Source: Sambucus nigra (Eukaryota > Streptophyta > Magnoliopsida > Dipsacales > Adoxaceae). From it: 64,000 nt of DNA. Positions within the stretch are counted from its first letter, which is position 1; the number at the start of each line of letters is the position of its first letter. The position numbers and the translations under genes were made by a program. Below are positions 63,821 through 64,000 of this stretch, piece after piece. The stretch covers positions 635,504,585 to 635,568,584 of the forward strand of contig OX422210.1 of NCBI GenBank assembly GCA_949130495.1, in the 5' to 3' direction. The notes below the pieces were generated by a model. It ran no database searches and was not told where the DNA came from. It was given only the letters and a program-made list of their open reading frames with translations.

Positions 63821-64000
63821 AGGCTTGATCTTGACGATCATATAATTAATTTATACTTCCATTGCCTCTCCCATTTGTTGCTTGAACATCTTGGTGACTA
63901 ATATCTAATACGTGGCTCTAGTATTCTTAAGGTCAAAAGGCATGACCTTATAATAGAATAGGCCCATCAGGGTGATAAATAAGTTTTTTTCCTCGTCGGG
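63821..64000 (-). pseudogene. TE-E RT, N-terminal side of the solo LTR
   Basis: Minus strand: EKNLFITLMGLFYYKVMPFD, LKNTRATYQ..., MEV-stop-INYMIVKIK. These are the 'ITP-GTY-Y-VMPFGLKNAGATYQ' and 'YVDDMIVKSK' blocks of RT, the latter with the Asp pair damaged. Continues beyond the window. Confidence 0.85.

Larger units (their letters stand above)
57540..64000 (-). mobile_element. TE-E: decayed Tat-like element with antisense gene, cut by window end
   Basis: Seen on the minus strand, right to left: RT (from 64000), solo LTR insertion, RNase H, second RNase H, integrase (to about 60362), a spacer, then a two-exon coiled-coil gene in antisense (57640-59824). Same plan as TE-A. The 5' LTR and gag are beyond the window; the 3' LTR is missing, apparently deleted at the junction with TE-D. 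Confidence 0.82.

Overview
The window is plant nuclear DNA made almost entirely of nested transposable elements; I see no intact host gene. Ty3/gypsy Tat/Ogre-type LTR retrotransposons with a second (archaeal-type) RNase H, CACTA elements, a plant hAT element, a photosystem antenna gene fragment and AT-rich DNA with (TA)n microsatellites all point to a large-genome angiosperm, probably a eudicot. The species cannot be named from the sequence.

Layout, left to right. TE-A (1-9966, minus strand) is a Tat-lineage retrotransposon. Its gag-pol runs 9330->3421 in one reading frame broken only by six nonsense codons. It has an LTR at 9395-9966 and, downstream of integrase, a spliced coiled-coil gene in antisense orientation (2-2246, plus strand). 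It is inserted in a decayed CACTA transposase gene (9967-12110). An orphan CACTA end (12768-13200) and a (CA)n/(TA)n microsatellite follow. TE-B (13277-51742, plus) is a 38 kb Ogre-like element with ~2.1 kb LTRs, inserted in that microsatellite. Three younger elements interrupt it. TE-C (17074-25859) is an LTR element with gag, no visible pol and an antisense plant-mobile-domain (PMD) gene; it splits the TE-B gag. A 4.3 kb hAT element (26661-30965) carries a transposase with only two stop codons. A 6.6 kb CACTA element (38306-44862) carries a light-harvesting gene exon and a 168-bp satellite array. Between TE-B integrase and its 3' LTR lie two antisense genes: a DUF7745-like one (45033->37187, split by the CACTA element) and a five-exon PMD gene (47713->45566). 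TE-D (53129-about 57500, plus) and TE-E (about 57540->64000, minus) are decayed Tat elements joined tail to tail. TE-E has the same two-exon antisense coiled-coil gene as TE-A, and a solo LTR of the TE-C family sits in its RT gene.

The main theme is that four of the five retroelements carry a multi-exon gene running opposite to gag-pol in the 3' region, under its own promoter. In TE-B the antisense PMD promoter closely resembles the element's own LTR promoter. Antisense extra ORFs are known in part from Tat elements such as Grande. The conserved splicing, the tandem PMD plus DUF7745 arrangement and the shared promoter module are the parts most worth checking.

The insertion order can be read from the nesting: TE-B first, then TE-C, hAT and CACTA into it. 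Most TE-B stops are of the CGA->TGA or CAA->TAA kind, as expected from deamination of methylated cytosines in silenced DNA.
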